A stretch of DNA of 64,000 bases from Allofournierella sp. GTDB lineage: Bacteria > Bacillota > Clostridia > Oscillospirales > Ruminococcaceae. The stretch is from contig JAHHRU010000011.1 in NCBI GenBank assembly GCA_020025635.1, positions 1 to 64,000 of the forward strand, given 5' to 3'. The notes beneath the pieces are model-generated. The model was not told the origin of the DNA, made no database searches, and saw only the letters and a list, made by a program, of their open reading frames with translations. A program made the position numbers and the translations under genes. Below are positions 16,569 to 24,010 of this stretch, piece after piece (positions within the stretch are counted from its first letter, which is position 1; each line of letters starts with the position of its first letter).

Positions 16569-17524
16569 TGGATATGTTCATTAAGTTCCTGGTGGCCGCC
16601 ATTGGCGCGGGCACTCCGCTTCTGTTCGGCACCGTGGGCGAGATCCTGAACGAGAAGGTGGGCCATCTGAACCTGGGCGTAGAGGGTATGATGGCCATTG
16701 GTGCCTGCGCCGGCTTCATGGGCGGCTATTTCAGCGACAGCTTTTTGGTGGCGCTGCTTGCGGCGTTCTTTGCCGGTATGCTGGCAGCGCTGATCTATGC
16801 GGTGCTCACCGTTACCTTTATGGCCGATCAGAACGTGGCCGGCCTTACCATGACCATTTTCGGTGTGGGCATTTCCAACTTCATCGGTGTTCTGATGATC
16901 ACCAGATCCGAAACCGGCACCTTGAAGCTGCCCGAAAACGTGACGGCCCAGATGCGCGGGGTGCACATTCCGCTGCTGAGCGATCTGTCGGTGGTGGGCG
17001 AGCTTTTGTTCCAGTATACCCCGTTCGTTTACCTGGGCATTGCGGTGGCGGCGGTCTGCGGTTTTTACCTTTATAAAACCAAAACCGGCCTGAATGTGCA
17101 GGCCATCGGCGAAAATCCCGGTGCGGCGGATGCGGCCTCCATCCCGGTTACCCGCTGGAAGTATTTCAACATCCTTCTGGGCGGCGGCATCTGCGGCATC
17201 GGCGGCGCTTACTGCGGCATGATCATCAACGGCGGTGTCTGGATCTCCAACAGCGTGAACGGCCTGGGCTGGATCGCTGTGGCGCTGGTCATCTTTGCCG
17301 CATGGAAGCCCCACATGGCCATTCTGGGCAGCTTTGTGTTCGGCGCCCTGCGTGTGCTCAAGTTCTACAAGGTGGGCTTCATGGCCGGCTGGCCCGATGC
17401 CTTCTTTGATGTGCTGCCCTTCCTCATCACTGCCTTGGTGCTGATCGTTACCAGCATGCGGGGCAGCAAGGGTGTGCATATCCCGGCAAGCCTTGGCGTA
17501 AACTATTTCCGCGAGGAACGATAA
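16568..17524 (+). CDS. ABC transporter permease, BMP-type importer subunit 2
   Basis: A 318-aa membrane protein of the same permease superfamily (NupQ-like), with the LFGTVGEILNEKVGHLNLGVEGMM region near the N-terminus and VQAIGENPGAADAASIPVTRWKY in the central cytoplasmic loop. Its ATG overlaps the last base of the preceding stop codon. It completes the importer, and a strong terminator follows. With the first permease it forms the heterodimeric channel. Confidence 0.92.
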   Translation: MDMFIKFLVAAIGAGTPLLFGTVGEILNEKVGHLNLGVEGMMAIGACAGFMGGYFSDSFLVALLAAFFAGMLAALIYAVLTVTFMADQNVAGLTMTIFGVGISNFIGVLMITRSETGTLKLPENVTAQMRGVHIPLLSDLSVVGELLFQYTPFVYLGIAVAAVCGFYLYKTKTGLNVQAIGENPGAADAASIPVTRWKYFNILLGGGICGIGGAYCGMIINGGVWISNSVNGLGWIAVALVIFAAWKPHMAILGSFVFGALRVLKFYKVGFMAGWPDAFFDVLPFLITALVLIVTSMRGSKGVHIPASLGVNYFREER

Positions 17525-17543
17525 GAGTTTTCAAAATATTCAT

Positions 17544-17583
17544 AAAAAGATCCGGTTCTGCTCCTTGTGGACCGGATCTTTTT
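17544..17583 (+). terminator. Intrinsic terminator of BMP/ABC operon
   Basis: AAAAAGATCCGGT pairs with ACCGGATCTTTTT across 14 nt. Confidence 0.92.
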
Positions 17584-17593
17584 ATGCTATAAG
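17565..17593 (+). promoter_or_regulatory. Promoter of small coiled-coil membrane protein gene
   Basis: TTGTGG (17565-17570) and TATAAG (17588-17593) are 17 bp apart, with an extended TGC immediately before the -10. The -35 lies inside the upstream terminator hairpin. Confidence 0.6.
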
Positions 17594-17626
17594 GAATATA
17601 AAGAAAACAAAGGGGGAACGAAAACA

Positions 17627-18004
17627 ATGAACGATACACTGCTTGAACAGCTTTTGGAAAAAACCGAAGAAGCCAACCGGCTGCGCCGGCGGCTGAGCTG
17701 GGTGCTGGTCGTGTGCGCACTGCTGCTGGTTTTGCTGGTGGGGCTGATCGGCTGGTTTGCAAAAGAGGCCCAGGGCATCGGCGAAGGGGTCGCACAGGTG
17801 GGCGAAATGGCATCCAAACTGGATGTGAAAGCCCTGGAGCAGAGCATCCAGAGCCTGGAGCAGCAGCTGAGCAGCCTGGATGTGGATACCCTCAATGAAA
17901 CGCTCTGGCATATCAGCGAATCGGCTGAGCACATGGAAAAGGCAGCAGAAGGCTTTGAAGCCTTTGGCCAGGGAATGGGAAACCTTTTTGGAAAACGAAA
18001 CTGA
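17627..18004 (+). CDS. Small membrane protein with coiled coil
   Basis: This 125-aa protein has a charged N-terminus (EQLLEKTEEANRLRRRL), one transmembrane helix (about residues 24-44, WVLVVCALLLVLLVGLIGWF) and a C-terminal amphipathic region with heptad-like leucines (ALEQSIQSLEQQLSSLDVDT). AGGGGGAA lies upstream of ATG 17627; the longer in-frame reading includes the promoter and terminator and was discarded. It has its own promoter and terminator. I do not recognise the family. A structural or scaffolding role at the membrane is possible but not shown. Confidence 0.7.
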   Translation: MNDTLLEQLLEKTEEANRLRRRLSWVLVVCALLLVLLVGLIGWFAKEAQGIGEGVAQVGEMASKLDVKALEQSIQSLEQQLSSLDVDTLNETLWHISESAEHMEKAAEGFEAFGQGMGNLFGKRN

Positions 18005-18023
18005 CAAGCCCTTATAACATACG

Positions 18024-18056
18024 AAACGGCAGGCCGGGTGGACGGTCTGCCGTTTT
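18024..18056 (+). terminator. Intrinsic terminator after coiled-coil protein gene
   Basis: AAACGGCAGGCC pairs with GGTCTGCCGTTT across an 8-nt loop, with one G-T pair, and is followed by T. The stem core is the same as that of the terminator at 6117-6155. Confidence 0.85.
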
Positions 18057-18067
18057 GTGTGTATAAT
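18039..18067 (+). promoter_or_regulatory. Possible promoter of O-antigen-ligase-like gene
   Basis: TATAAT (18062-18067) has a 4/6 match to a -35 (TGGACG, 18039-18044) 17 bp upstream. The element overlaps the preceding terminator. Confidence 0.45.
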
Positions 18068-18118
18068 AAAACCAACAAGCAAGCGGGCCCAAAAGACGGG
18101 GGCCAAAAGGGGTGCAGG

Positions 18119-19684
18119 GTGAAAAATCTGGGCGAAAACGAAAAAAGCGGTCTGCTCACAAGGCTGGGCCTTGTTTATGCGGCAGCGGTCTTTGTATGGC
18201 TGCCGCTTTATCTGTATAACGGTTATATTCAGCTGATCACAGGCAAGGCGGCACTGTTTTACATTTTAACGCTGGGTTTCTGTGCGGCAGCGCTGTGGAT
18301 CGGCCGGCCAAAACGCTCGCTGTGGCTTTTGCTGCAGGGTGAGGATGGCTGGCTTTTGAGCCTGTGCGGGCTGTTCTTTTTGAGCACTCTTCTTTCAAAG
18401 GACAAAGGCACCTCTTTCTGGGGCGTTCGGGAGCGCTCGAACGGGCTTTTGATGATGCTGTGCTGTGCAGGCGGATTTTTTCTGGTCCGTGCCGCATTGA
18501 GGCGGGAGCATGCAGAGCTGCTGCTGCGTTTTTTTCTCGGTGCGGCGGCTGTTTCGGCCGGGATCGGCTGGCTGAATTATTTTAAGATCGATCCGCTGGA
18601 TACTTACTATTCCCTGCGCCCGGAAAAAGCAGATCTCTTTCTTTCCACGGTGGGGAATACCAACTTCTTCGGTGCCTATATTGCCATGGCGGCGGCAGCG
18701 GCGCTTTTTTTGTGTGCAAAAGCGCAAGATCCCCGCCGAAGTTTTGCATTTGGTGCGCTGGCGGTGTTTTTGGCAAGTGCTCTGCTGCCGGCAAGCAGCG
18801 ATGCGGCCTGGCTTGGATTTTACGCGGCGGCCATGCTGCTGCTTTGCCTTAAGAAAACCACAGGCCGGGAAGTGAGCCGGGTGTTCACCGTGGCAGCACT
18901 GGTGCTGTTGGTGGGGGCGCTGGCGGGAATTGCGGCCCGGTTTTTTCCGGTGCTTTCCCGGTTCCATGTGCTCTCTTCGGTGGCGGGCCGGCCGGCATTT
19001 GCCTGTGCGGCGGCGCTTGTGCTGCTTTTGGCCGCACTTCTTGTGCACAAAAGCCAAAGGAAGTTTGCGGCACTGTTCCGGGTGGCAGCCGTGCTTCTGA
19101 TTTTGGGCATCGTTCTTTTGTTTTATCTTGCAAACTGCACGGGTTTTCCGCTGGGCGTTTTGCAGGATGCGCTTACCTTTGGGCCGGGCTGGGGCTCCAA
19201 CCGGGGCTACGTTTGGGGGCGGCTGTGGTACAGCTTCAACCAGTACTTTACCCCGCAGGACAAAATGTTCGGCGTAGGGCCGGACGGTGTGAACGGCGTG
19301 CTGAACCCGGCCTATACCCCTTATATCATTGCACTCAACAGCAACACCTTCGACCAGGCGCACAATGTGTATTTGCAGCTGCTGCTCAGCTGCGGCGGCC
19401 CGGCGCTTTTCTGCTGGTGTGTGTTTCTGCTTCAGTGGATGATACGGGGCTTTCAAAAGCGAAGCGCAGCGGCAATGGCCGTTCTGGTTTACAGTGTGCA
19501 GGCCTTTTTCAGCATCGATATGCCGGCCGTGCTGCCGCTTTGCTTTGTGCTGGCGGCTTTGACGGATCTTCCCCCAAAGGAAGAAAATGCGCCGGCCCAG
19601 CCCTTGAAACAGGGACAGCTGCTTTTCTGGACACTCCTTTCCGGAGGTGCTGCGGCATTCCTGACCGGCCTTCTTCTGCGATAG
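18119..19684 (+). CDS. O-antigen ligase/polymerase-like membrane protein
   Basis: A 521-aa protein with about 12 hydrophobic helices. It carries hallmarks of the O-antigen ligase (Wzy_C) family: VGNTNFFGAYIAM around residue 180 and the large outer loop ending FDQAHNVYLQLLLSCG near residue 420, with the conserved His in QAHN. Such proteins join glycan chains to lipid or protein acceptors or polymerise glycan repeats. In a Gram-positive cell it would act in surface polysaccharide or glycoprotein assembly. The start is GTG with AAAAGGGG 7 bp upstream; the upstream ATG at 18038 lies in the terminator hairpin. Substrate and acceptor cannot be inferred. Confidence 0.8.
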   Translation: MKNLGENEKSGLLTRLGLVYAAAVFVWLPLYLYNGYIQLITGKAALFYILTLGFCAAALWIGRPKRSLWLLLQGEDGWLLSLCGLFFLSTLLSKDKGTSFWGVRERSNGLLMMLCCAGGFFLVRAALRREHAELLLRFFLGAAAVSAGIGWLNYFKIDPLDTYYSLRPEKADLFLSTVGNTNFFGAYIAMAAAAALFLCAKAQDPRRSFAFGALAVFLASALLPASSDAAWLGFYAAAMLLLCLKKTTGREVSRVFTVAALVLLVGALAGIAARFFPVLSRFHVLSSVAGRPAFACAAALVLLLAALLVHKSQRKFAALFRVAAVLLILGIVLLFYLANCTGFPLGVLQDALTFGPGWGSNRGYVWGRLWYSFNQYFTPQDKMFGVGPDGVNGVLNPAYTPYIIALNSNTFDQAHNVYLQLLLSCGGPALFCWCVFLLQWMIRGFQKRSAAAMAVLVYSVQAFFSIDMPAVLPLCFVLAALTDLPPKEENAPAQPLKQGQLLFWTLLSGGAAAFLTGLLLR

Positions 19685-19753
19685 ATGTGAAGGAAAAATG
19701 AAAAAAATGTGAAAAAATTGTACGAAAGTATCCATCAGAAAGCAATTTCTGGC

Positions 19754-19782
19754 TTGTCTTGAAAAAAGAACGGCGCTATACT
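19754..19782 (+). promoter_or_regulatory. Promoter of sortase-substrate gene
   Basis: TTGTCT (19754-19759) and TATACT (19777-19782) are separated by 17 bp. Confidence 0.6.
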
Positions 19783-19839
19783 ATTTAGCGTAAACAAGTA
19801 CAAGGCGTTTGTCTTGACGATTGAGGAAAGGATGTATGA

Positions 19840-20718
19840 GTGATTATGAAAAAGGTAATGTCTTTGATCATGGTTCTGTGCCTGGCTTTTGCTCTGGCTG
19901 TTCCCGCTTTTGCAGCCGATGCAGCAACTGCCGGTTCCGCTGGTGAAGTTGCCCAGATCTCGAACGCTGAGCAGCTGAAGGAAATGAACCGTGCTCTGGT
20001 AGCCGATAAGGGCTTTGTGAATGAGACCATCACCAACAAGGCAAAGGAAATCCTGTGCACTGAGGAAAATGAGAAGTCGGTCAGCACATATGGCGTGGAT
20101 AAGGCCATCCTGAAAAAGGCCGAGGCTTATTTCGTATCGAATGAGCAGCAGTGGCTGAAGGTGGATTCCCTGCAGAAGAACGGCAACACCCTGACTCTGG
20201 ACATCACCCGTTATAAGGACGGCCTGCCCATGTCTGTTGAAGAGCAGCTGGCCGAAGGCCCCGCTGTGGTTCGCCTGTATCTGGACCGTGATGCACTGGA
20301 TCCCGTACACAACGATTACACCTGGACCAATGGCGAGCAGAGCGGTGTTGCAGTTGTGGGTTACATCACCGATTACTGCTATGTTGAGATCGCTGCACCT
20401 CACTTCAGCTCCTACACCCTGACCGCTCAGCCCAAGGCTGAGGCAAAGCCTGAGGACAAGCCCGCTGAGCCCGAAGCAAAGCCTGAGGAAAAGCCTGTTG
20501 AGCCTGAAGCAAAGCCCGAAGTAAAGCCTGAGGAAAAGCCCGCTGAGCCCGCTGCAAAGCCTGCTGAGAACGCTGCTGCAGCTCCTGCTGCAACCGGCAG
20601 TGTTCTGGCCGCAACCGGTTCTGATATGACCAATGCCGCAGCAATCATCGTTGTTCTGGCTGCTGCTGTGGTTGGCGCAAGCGCTGTTGTACTGAAAAAG
20701 CGCGGCATGAACAAGTAA
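19840..20718 (+). CDS. Secreted wall-anchored protein with LAATG sorting signal
   Basis: The 292-aa protein has a signal peptide (KKVMSLIMVLCLAFALAVPAFA), a globular domain of about 170 residues, a Pro/Glu/Lys/Ala-rich stalk with repeated KPEEKP and EPEAKPE units (residues about 203-245), and a cell-wall sorting signal. That signal is LAATG at residues 256-260, then a hydrophobic helix and a basic tail (KKRGMNK). LAATG is a variant of LPXTG. The next gene encodes a sortase, so this is its likely substrate. GTG 19840 is 7 bp from AGGAAAGGA; ATG 19846 in the same frame is possible. The globular domain contains no motif I recognise. Confidence 0.82.
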   Translation: MIMKKVMSLIMVLCLAFALAVPAFAADAATAGSAGEVAQISNAEQLKEMNRALVADKGFVNETITNKAKEILCTEENEKSVSTYGVDKAILKKAEAYFVSNEQQWLKVDSLQKNGNTLTLDITRYKDGLPMSVEEQLAEGPAVVRLYLDRDALDPVHNDYTWTNGEQSGVAVVGYITDYCYVEIAAPHFSSYTLTAQPKAEAKPEDKPAEPEAKPEEKPVEPEAKPEVKPEEKPAEPAAKPAENAAAAPAATGSVLAATGSDMTNAAAIIVVLAAAVVGASAVVLKKRGMNK

Positions 20719-20761
20719 GAGCTTACGCATTTGCGAATCAAAAAAATGGTGCATTGATTTT

Positions 20762-21445
20762 ATGAAAGCTTTTGTACAAACGATACGCGATTTTTTTGGC
20801 AACCGGAAGAATTTTTTTCTTCCGGTTGCTTTTTGTGTTCTGACCACGCTGGTCTTGTCGGCGGTGGTTTTTCCGGCGGCAGATGCAATCGGTCAAAAAG
20901 CCGATACGATCGGCTTTGAAGCTCCGCCCAGCCCGGATGCGCTGTTTGCCCGCGAGGAGACAAACCAGCAGGAAACTGTTTCGCTGGCCGATTACGGCGG
21001 AATGCCCAAGCAGGGAGACCTGTATGGAAAGGTTTCGGTTGCGGGGACCTCGGTGGAATGCAACCTGTATTATGGAGACAGAAAAAGTGAGCTTCACGCC
21101 GGCGGCGGCACCTTTGCCGGTGCACAGATCCCCGGGCAGGGCGGTGTGACCCTGGTGGGTGCCCACACCGGGACCTATTTCCGGGATCTGGAAAGCGCGC
21201 AGGTGGGTGCGGATGTAACGGTGGAAACCACCTATGGCGAGTACCACTATGTCATTGATAAAATGGAAGTGGTCAAAGCGGAAGAGTTCGGCCAGGCCCA
21301 GCTGGATGAACAGCCCCGCGAAAGCCTGCTGCTGTACACCTGCTATCCGTTCGGTCAGGTTTCGCTTACGCCTGAGCGCTATATGGTGTACTGCACTTAT
21401 GTGAGCGGACCCCGGATCGTGGATGAAACGGAGGGCGGCGAATGA
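20762..21445 (+). CDS. Sortase, class D-like
   Basis: A 227-aa transpeptidase with one N-terminal membrane helix (about residues 18-40) and the catalytic triad His135 (TLVGAHTG), Cys194 (LLLYTCYPFG) and Arg206 (TPERYMVY). The TCYPF motif is typical of class D sortases. It should cleave the LAATG signal of the neighbouring protein and attach it to peptidoglycan or lipid II. No good ribosome site is seen before the ATG. A perfect U-tailed hairpin (20799-20834) lies within codons 13-25, so most transcripts from the substrate gene may end there. The gene overlaps the next one by 4 bp. Confidence 0.9.
   Translation: MKAFVQTIRDFFGNRKNFFLPVAFCVLTTLVLSAVVFPAADAIGQKADTIGFEAPPSPDALFAREETNQQETVSLADYGGMPKQGDLYGKVSVAGTSVECNLYYGDRKSELHAGGGTFAGAQIPGQGGVTLVGAHTGTYFRDLESAQVGADVTVETTYGEYHYVIDKMEVVKAEEFGQAQLDEQPRESLLLYTCYPFGQVSLTPERYMVYCTYVSGPRIVDETEGGE
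20799..20834 (+). terminator. Intrinsic terminator inside the sortase coding sequence
   Basis: GCAACCGGAAGAA (20799-20811) pairs perfectly with TTCTTCCGGTTGC (20817-20829) across five T, followed by TTTTT. It is 80 bp after the substrate-gene stop but 37 bp inside the sortase ORF. It probably ends most substrate transcripts and is disrupted when ribosomes translate the sortase start. Confidence 0.8.
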
Positions 21446-22374
21446 AGATCGAAAAAATCATTTCTGTGGTGCTGTGTGCAGTGCTGAGCCTGTGCATCGC
21501 CTTTTGCGGAATGCTGACTGCGCTGGAGTTCACCCTGTTTAAGGAAGGCTACCTTGCCCGCAAAATGGAAAAAAGCGGCTATTTCACCGCCATGAACAAT
21601 GCGGTAAAGGTGAGCTGCCAGGGCTATGCGGTGGATGCTGGGCTGAATGCAACCGCCATCGATCATTTCTTTACGCAGGAAGATCTCAAAGCGGATATCC
21701 TGGTCAATATGGATGCCCGTTTCCGCAATGTTTACAGCACGACCCCTTCCCGGTTCAGCTCGCTGGTGGAATATTTTGAAAACCACATTGCGTGGGAAAC
21801 CGATCAGCAGATCACGCCGGAACAGCGGGAGCGCCTGCTGGTGCTTCAGGCCAGCTGCGAGCGGGTCTACCAGGAAGCGTCCCGCCCCCCTTTTGATGCG
21901 GCTTTGAGCACGCTTCTGCAGTACCGCTCGGTGCGTAAATGGGGCTGGATCGCCTTTGCGGCGCTGGCCGCCGGTTCTCTCACACTGCTTGGCTGGATCG
22001 ACCGGTCTGCGCGTGCACGAAGAGAGTATGTGGCAAACGGAGTGCTGGGTGCCGCACTGACCCTTTGGGCCCTTTCGGCACTGCTGAAAGGGAAACTAAA
22101 CGGCAAAAGCTGGATGCCCGAGGAAAATCTTTCCCAGGAGCTTTTCAGCCAGTGGCTGGGCGGTTTCCCCGGTGCTTTGGCTGTGATCGGGCTTTTGCTG
22201 CTGGTGGTTCTGCTGGTCTGCACCTTCTGGTATGCCCAGAACTGCTCGGCAAGGCGACCCGCACCCCCTGCGCAGGCGTCCTCCGGGCGAAAAATACGCC
22301 GTGATCAGGCTGTTAAGTCTCCTGCGCAGCCTGCACGCCAAATCTATCGCAGACCCAATCAAATTCAAAAATGA
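21442..22374 (+). CDS. Membrane protein of sortase operon
   Basis: This 310-aa protein overlaps the sortase by 4 bp (ATGA). It has an N-terminal helix (VVLCAVLSLCIAFCGMLTAL), an outer domain of about 130 residues, then three more helices (near residues 170, 196 and 240) and a basic, Pro-rich tail (ARRPAPPAQAS, ARQIYRRPNQIQK). The layout recalls membrane proteins of clostridial sortase clusters, but I cannot name a family. Coupled translation with the sortase suggests it serves the same surface-protein pathway. Confidence 0.7.
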   Translation: MKIEKIISVVLCAVLSLCIAFCGMLTALEFTLFKEGYLARKMEKSGYFTAMNNAVKVSCQGYAVDAGLNATAIDHFFTQEDLKADILVNMDARFRNVYSTTPSRFSSLVEYFENHIAWETDQQITPEQRERLLVLQASCERVYQEASRPPFDAALSTLLQYRSVRKWGWIAFAALAAGSLTLLGWIDRSARARREYVANGVLGAALTLWALSALLKGKLNGKSWMPEENLSQELFSQWLGGFPGALAVIGLLLLVVLLVCTFWYAQNCSARRPAPPAQASSGRKIRRDQAVKSPAQPARQIYRRPNQIQK

Positions 22375-22382
22375 TCTGGCAG

Positions 22383-22418
22383 AGCGCCGCTTCCCACAAA
22401 ATGGGAGCGGCGCTTTTT
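22383..22418 (+). terminator. Intrinsic terminator of sortase operon
   Basis: AGCGCCGCT-T-CCCA pairs with TGGG-AGCGGCGCT with a single bulged T, followed by TTTTT. Confidence 0.88.
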
Positions 22419-22452
22419 GTGTTGGAAAAACCTGTAAAAAAATGGGAAAATG

Positions 22453-22461
22453 TGCTACAAT
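22453..22461 (+). promoter_or_regulatory. Extended -10 promoter of nnrE operon
   Basis: TGC-TACAAT forms an extended -10 element 31 bp before the ATG. No clear -35 is present. Confidence 0.5.
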
Positions 22462-22492
22462 ATAAGCAAAGTTGTGAGGGGAGGAAGGCGGA

Positions 22493-23143
22493 ATGGAAGT
22501 TACGGTGTCCCAAATGAAGGAGATCGAAAAAAACGCCGATGCACACGGGCTCAGCTATACCCAGATGATGGAAAATGCCGGGCAGGCTGCGGCGCAGCTT
22601 TTGCTCAAAGAAGGCCCGCTTCACATGGAAACGGCTGTGGTGCTGTGCGGCAGCGGAAATAACGGTGGAGACGGCTTTGTTTTGGCCCGGGCCCTGCATG
22701 GCCAAAGGGTCTGGGTGGAGCTGGTGCTGGTGGAAAGCATGCCCAAAACCCCGGATGCCATCCTCAACTGGGAGCGTGCAAAAAAGCTTGGAATCCCAGT
22801 GACCGAGCTGGAAAACCTTACCCCTTCTCAAAAGGAAGAGATCCTCACTGCCGATGCGGTGGTGGATGCGGTTTACGGAACCGGTTTCCATGGTGAACTG
22901 CGCCCATCCGGGCTGAAAGCCGCAGAGCTTTTCAACAAAGCCCAGGGCTTTAAGCTGGCCCTTGACCTGCCCAGCGGCCTTGCCGCAGACACAGGGAAAG
23001 CCGCTCAGGGAGCCATGCGGGCGGATATGACCGTTGCCTTCCACGCCGCAAAAGCCTGCCACCGGCTGGCTGCGGAGTACTGCGGCAGGGTAAAAGCGGC
23101 CTCCATCGGCATTGAGGCGCTTTTCGAACAAAGGAGAAAATGA
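22493..23143 (+). CDS. nnrE: NAD(P)H-hydrate epimerase (YjeF N-terminal domain)
   Basis: The enzyme interconverts R- and S-forms of hydrated NAD(P)H so that the damaged cofactor can be repaired. The 216-aa protein is a single YjeF_N domain: MMENAGQAAAQLL, the nucleotide loop CGSGNNGGDGFVLAR (about residues 51-65), DAVVDAVYGTGFHG and the metal-site DLPSGLAADTG. Many bacteria fuse this domain to the ADP/ATP-dependent dehydratase; here it stands alone, so the dehydratase must be elsewhere. GAGGGGAGGAAGG precedes the ATG. It overlaps the following reductase gene by 4 bp. Confidence 0.9.
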   Translation: MEVTVSQMKEIEKNADAHGLSYTQMMENAGQAAAQLLLKEGPLHMETAVVLCGSGNNGGDGFVLARALHGQRVWVELVLVESMPKTPDAILNWERAKKLGIPVTELENLTPSQKEEILTADAVVDAVYGTGFHGELRPSGLKAAELFNKAQGFKLALDLPSGLAADTGKAAQGAMRADMTVAFHAAKACHRLAAEYCGRVKAASIGIEALFEQRRK

Positions 23144-23988
23144 ATATGGACAGATTACTGATAACCGGCGGTTCCGGCTTTGTGGGCGGCCGCCTGGTGC
23201 AGGCGCTTTCCGGCCGGTGGCAGCTGCTGGTCCCCACCCACTGGGAACTGGATATTGGAGACAGCCAATCGGTGAATCGGTATTTTGCCCGCTACCAGCC
23301 TTGTGCAGTGCTGCATACAGCGGCGCTTTCCAACACCGGATACTGCCAGCAGCACCCGGAAGAGAGCTTTCGGGCCAACGTGCTGGGAGCGGAAAATCTG
23401 GCAAAAGCCGCGCAGCAGTGCGGGGCAAAGCTCGTGTTCTTTTCTTCCGATCAGGTGTACAATGGGCCGCTGCAAAAAGGCCCCCATCTGGAAACGGAGC
23501 CGGTGGAGCCGGTGAATGTGTACGGCCGGCACAAGCTGGAAGCCGAAAAAAGAGTTTTAAGGGCCCTGCCGCAGGCGGTCTGCCTGCGGGCAAGCTGGAT
23601 GTATGACCTGCCCCGGGAAGGCTGCCGGAACAATCTGGGCCTGCCGGGCGCACTGTGGAAGGCGGCACTGAACGAGCAGCCCCTTTGCCTGAACCCCAAG
23701 GAGCATCGCGGCGTGACCTGGGTGATGAAGCTGGTTTGGCAGGCGGAAAAGCTGTTGGAGCTGCCCGGCGGGGTCTACAATGCCGGAGCGGAAAACCCGG
23801 CAAACAGCCTGGAAACCGGCCGGGAGCTGGCACGCCTGCTGGGCCTTGCCGAAACCGCAGTGACCCAGGCCCAGCTGCCGGGCCGCAACCTTTCTATGGA
23901 TTGCGGCAGGCTGCGGGCACAGGGCGTTGAGCTGGGAGATACCCGGGAGGGCTTTCAGGAGTTCCTTGCACATTACGGGCTTTTGTAA
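23140..23988 (+). CDS. RmlD-like NAD(P)-dependent sugar reductase/epimerase
   Basis: A 282-aa extended short-chain dehydrogenase with the Rossmann motif TGGSGFVGGRL (about residues 9-19), the SSDQVYNG strand-end motif and the catalytic YGRHKLEAE Tyr-x3-Lys. This pattern is closest to dTDP-4-dehydrorhamnose reductase (RmlD), which reduces the 4-keto sugar with NAD(P)H. No other rhamnose genes adjoin it. The RmlC-type epimerase in this window is about 8 kb away. Another NDP-sugar or polyketone substrate is possible. Confidence 0.75.
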   Translation: MNMDRLLITGGSGFVGGRLVQALSGRWQLLVPTHWELDIGDSQSVNRYFARYQPCAVLHTAALSNTGYCQQHPEESFRANVLGAENLAKAAQQCGAKLVFFSSDQVYNGPLQKGPHLETEPVEPVNVYGRHKLEAEKRVLRALPQAVCLRASWMYDLPREGCRNNLGLPGALWKAALNEQPLCLNPKEHRGVTWVMKLVWQAEKLLELPGGVYNAGAENPANSLETGRELARLLGLAETAVTQAQLPGRNLSMDCGRLRAQGVELGDTREGFQEFLAHYGLL

Positions 23989-24010
23989 TAAAAAAGGAGG
24001 GTGAAGGGGT

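Noticed and set aside
18038..18118. ATG 18038 as start of the O-antigen-ligase-like gene
   Set aside because: It sits inside the preceding terminator hairpin; GTG 18119 has a proper ribosome site.
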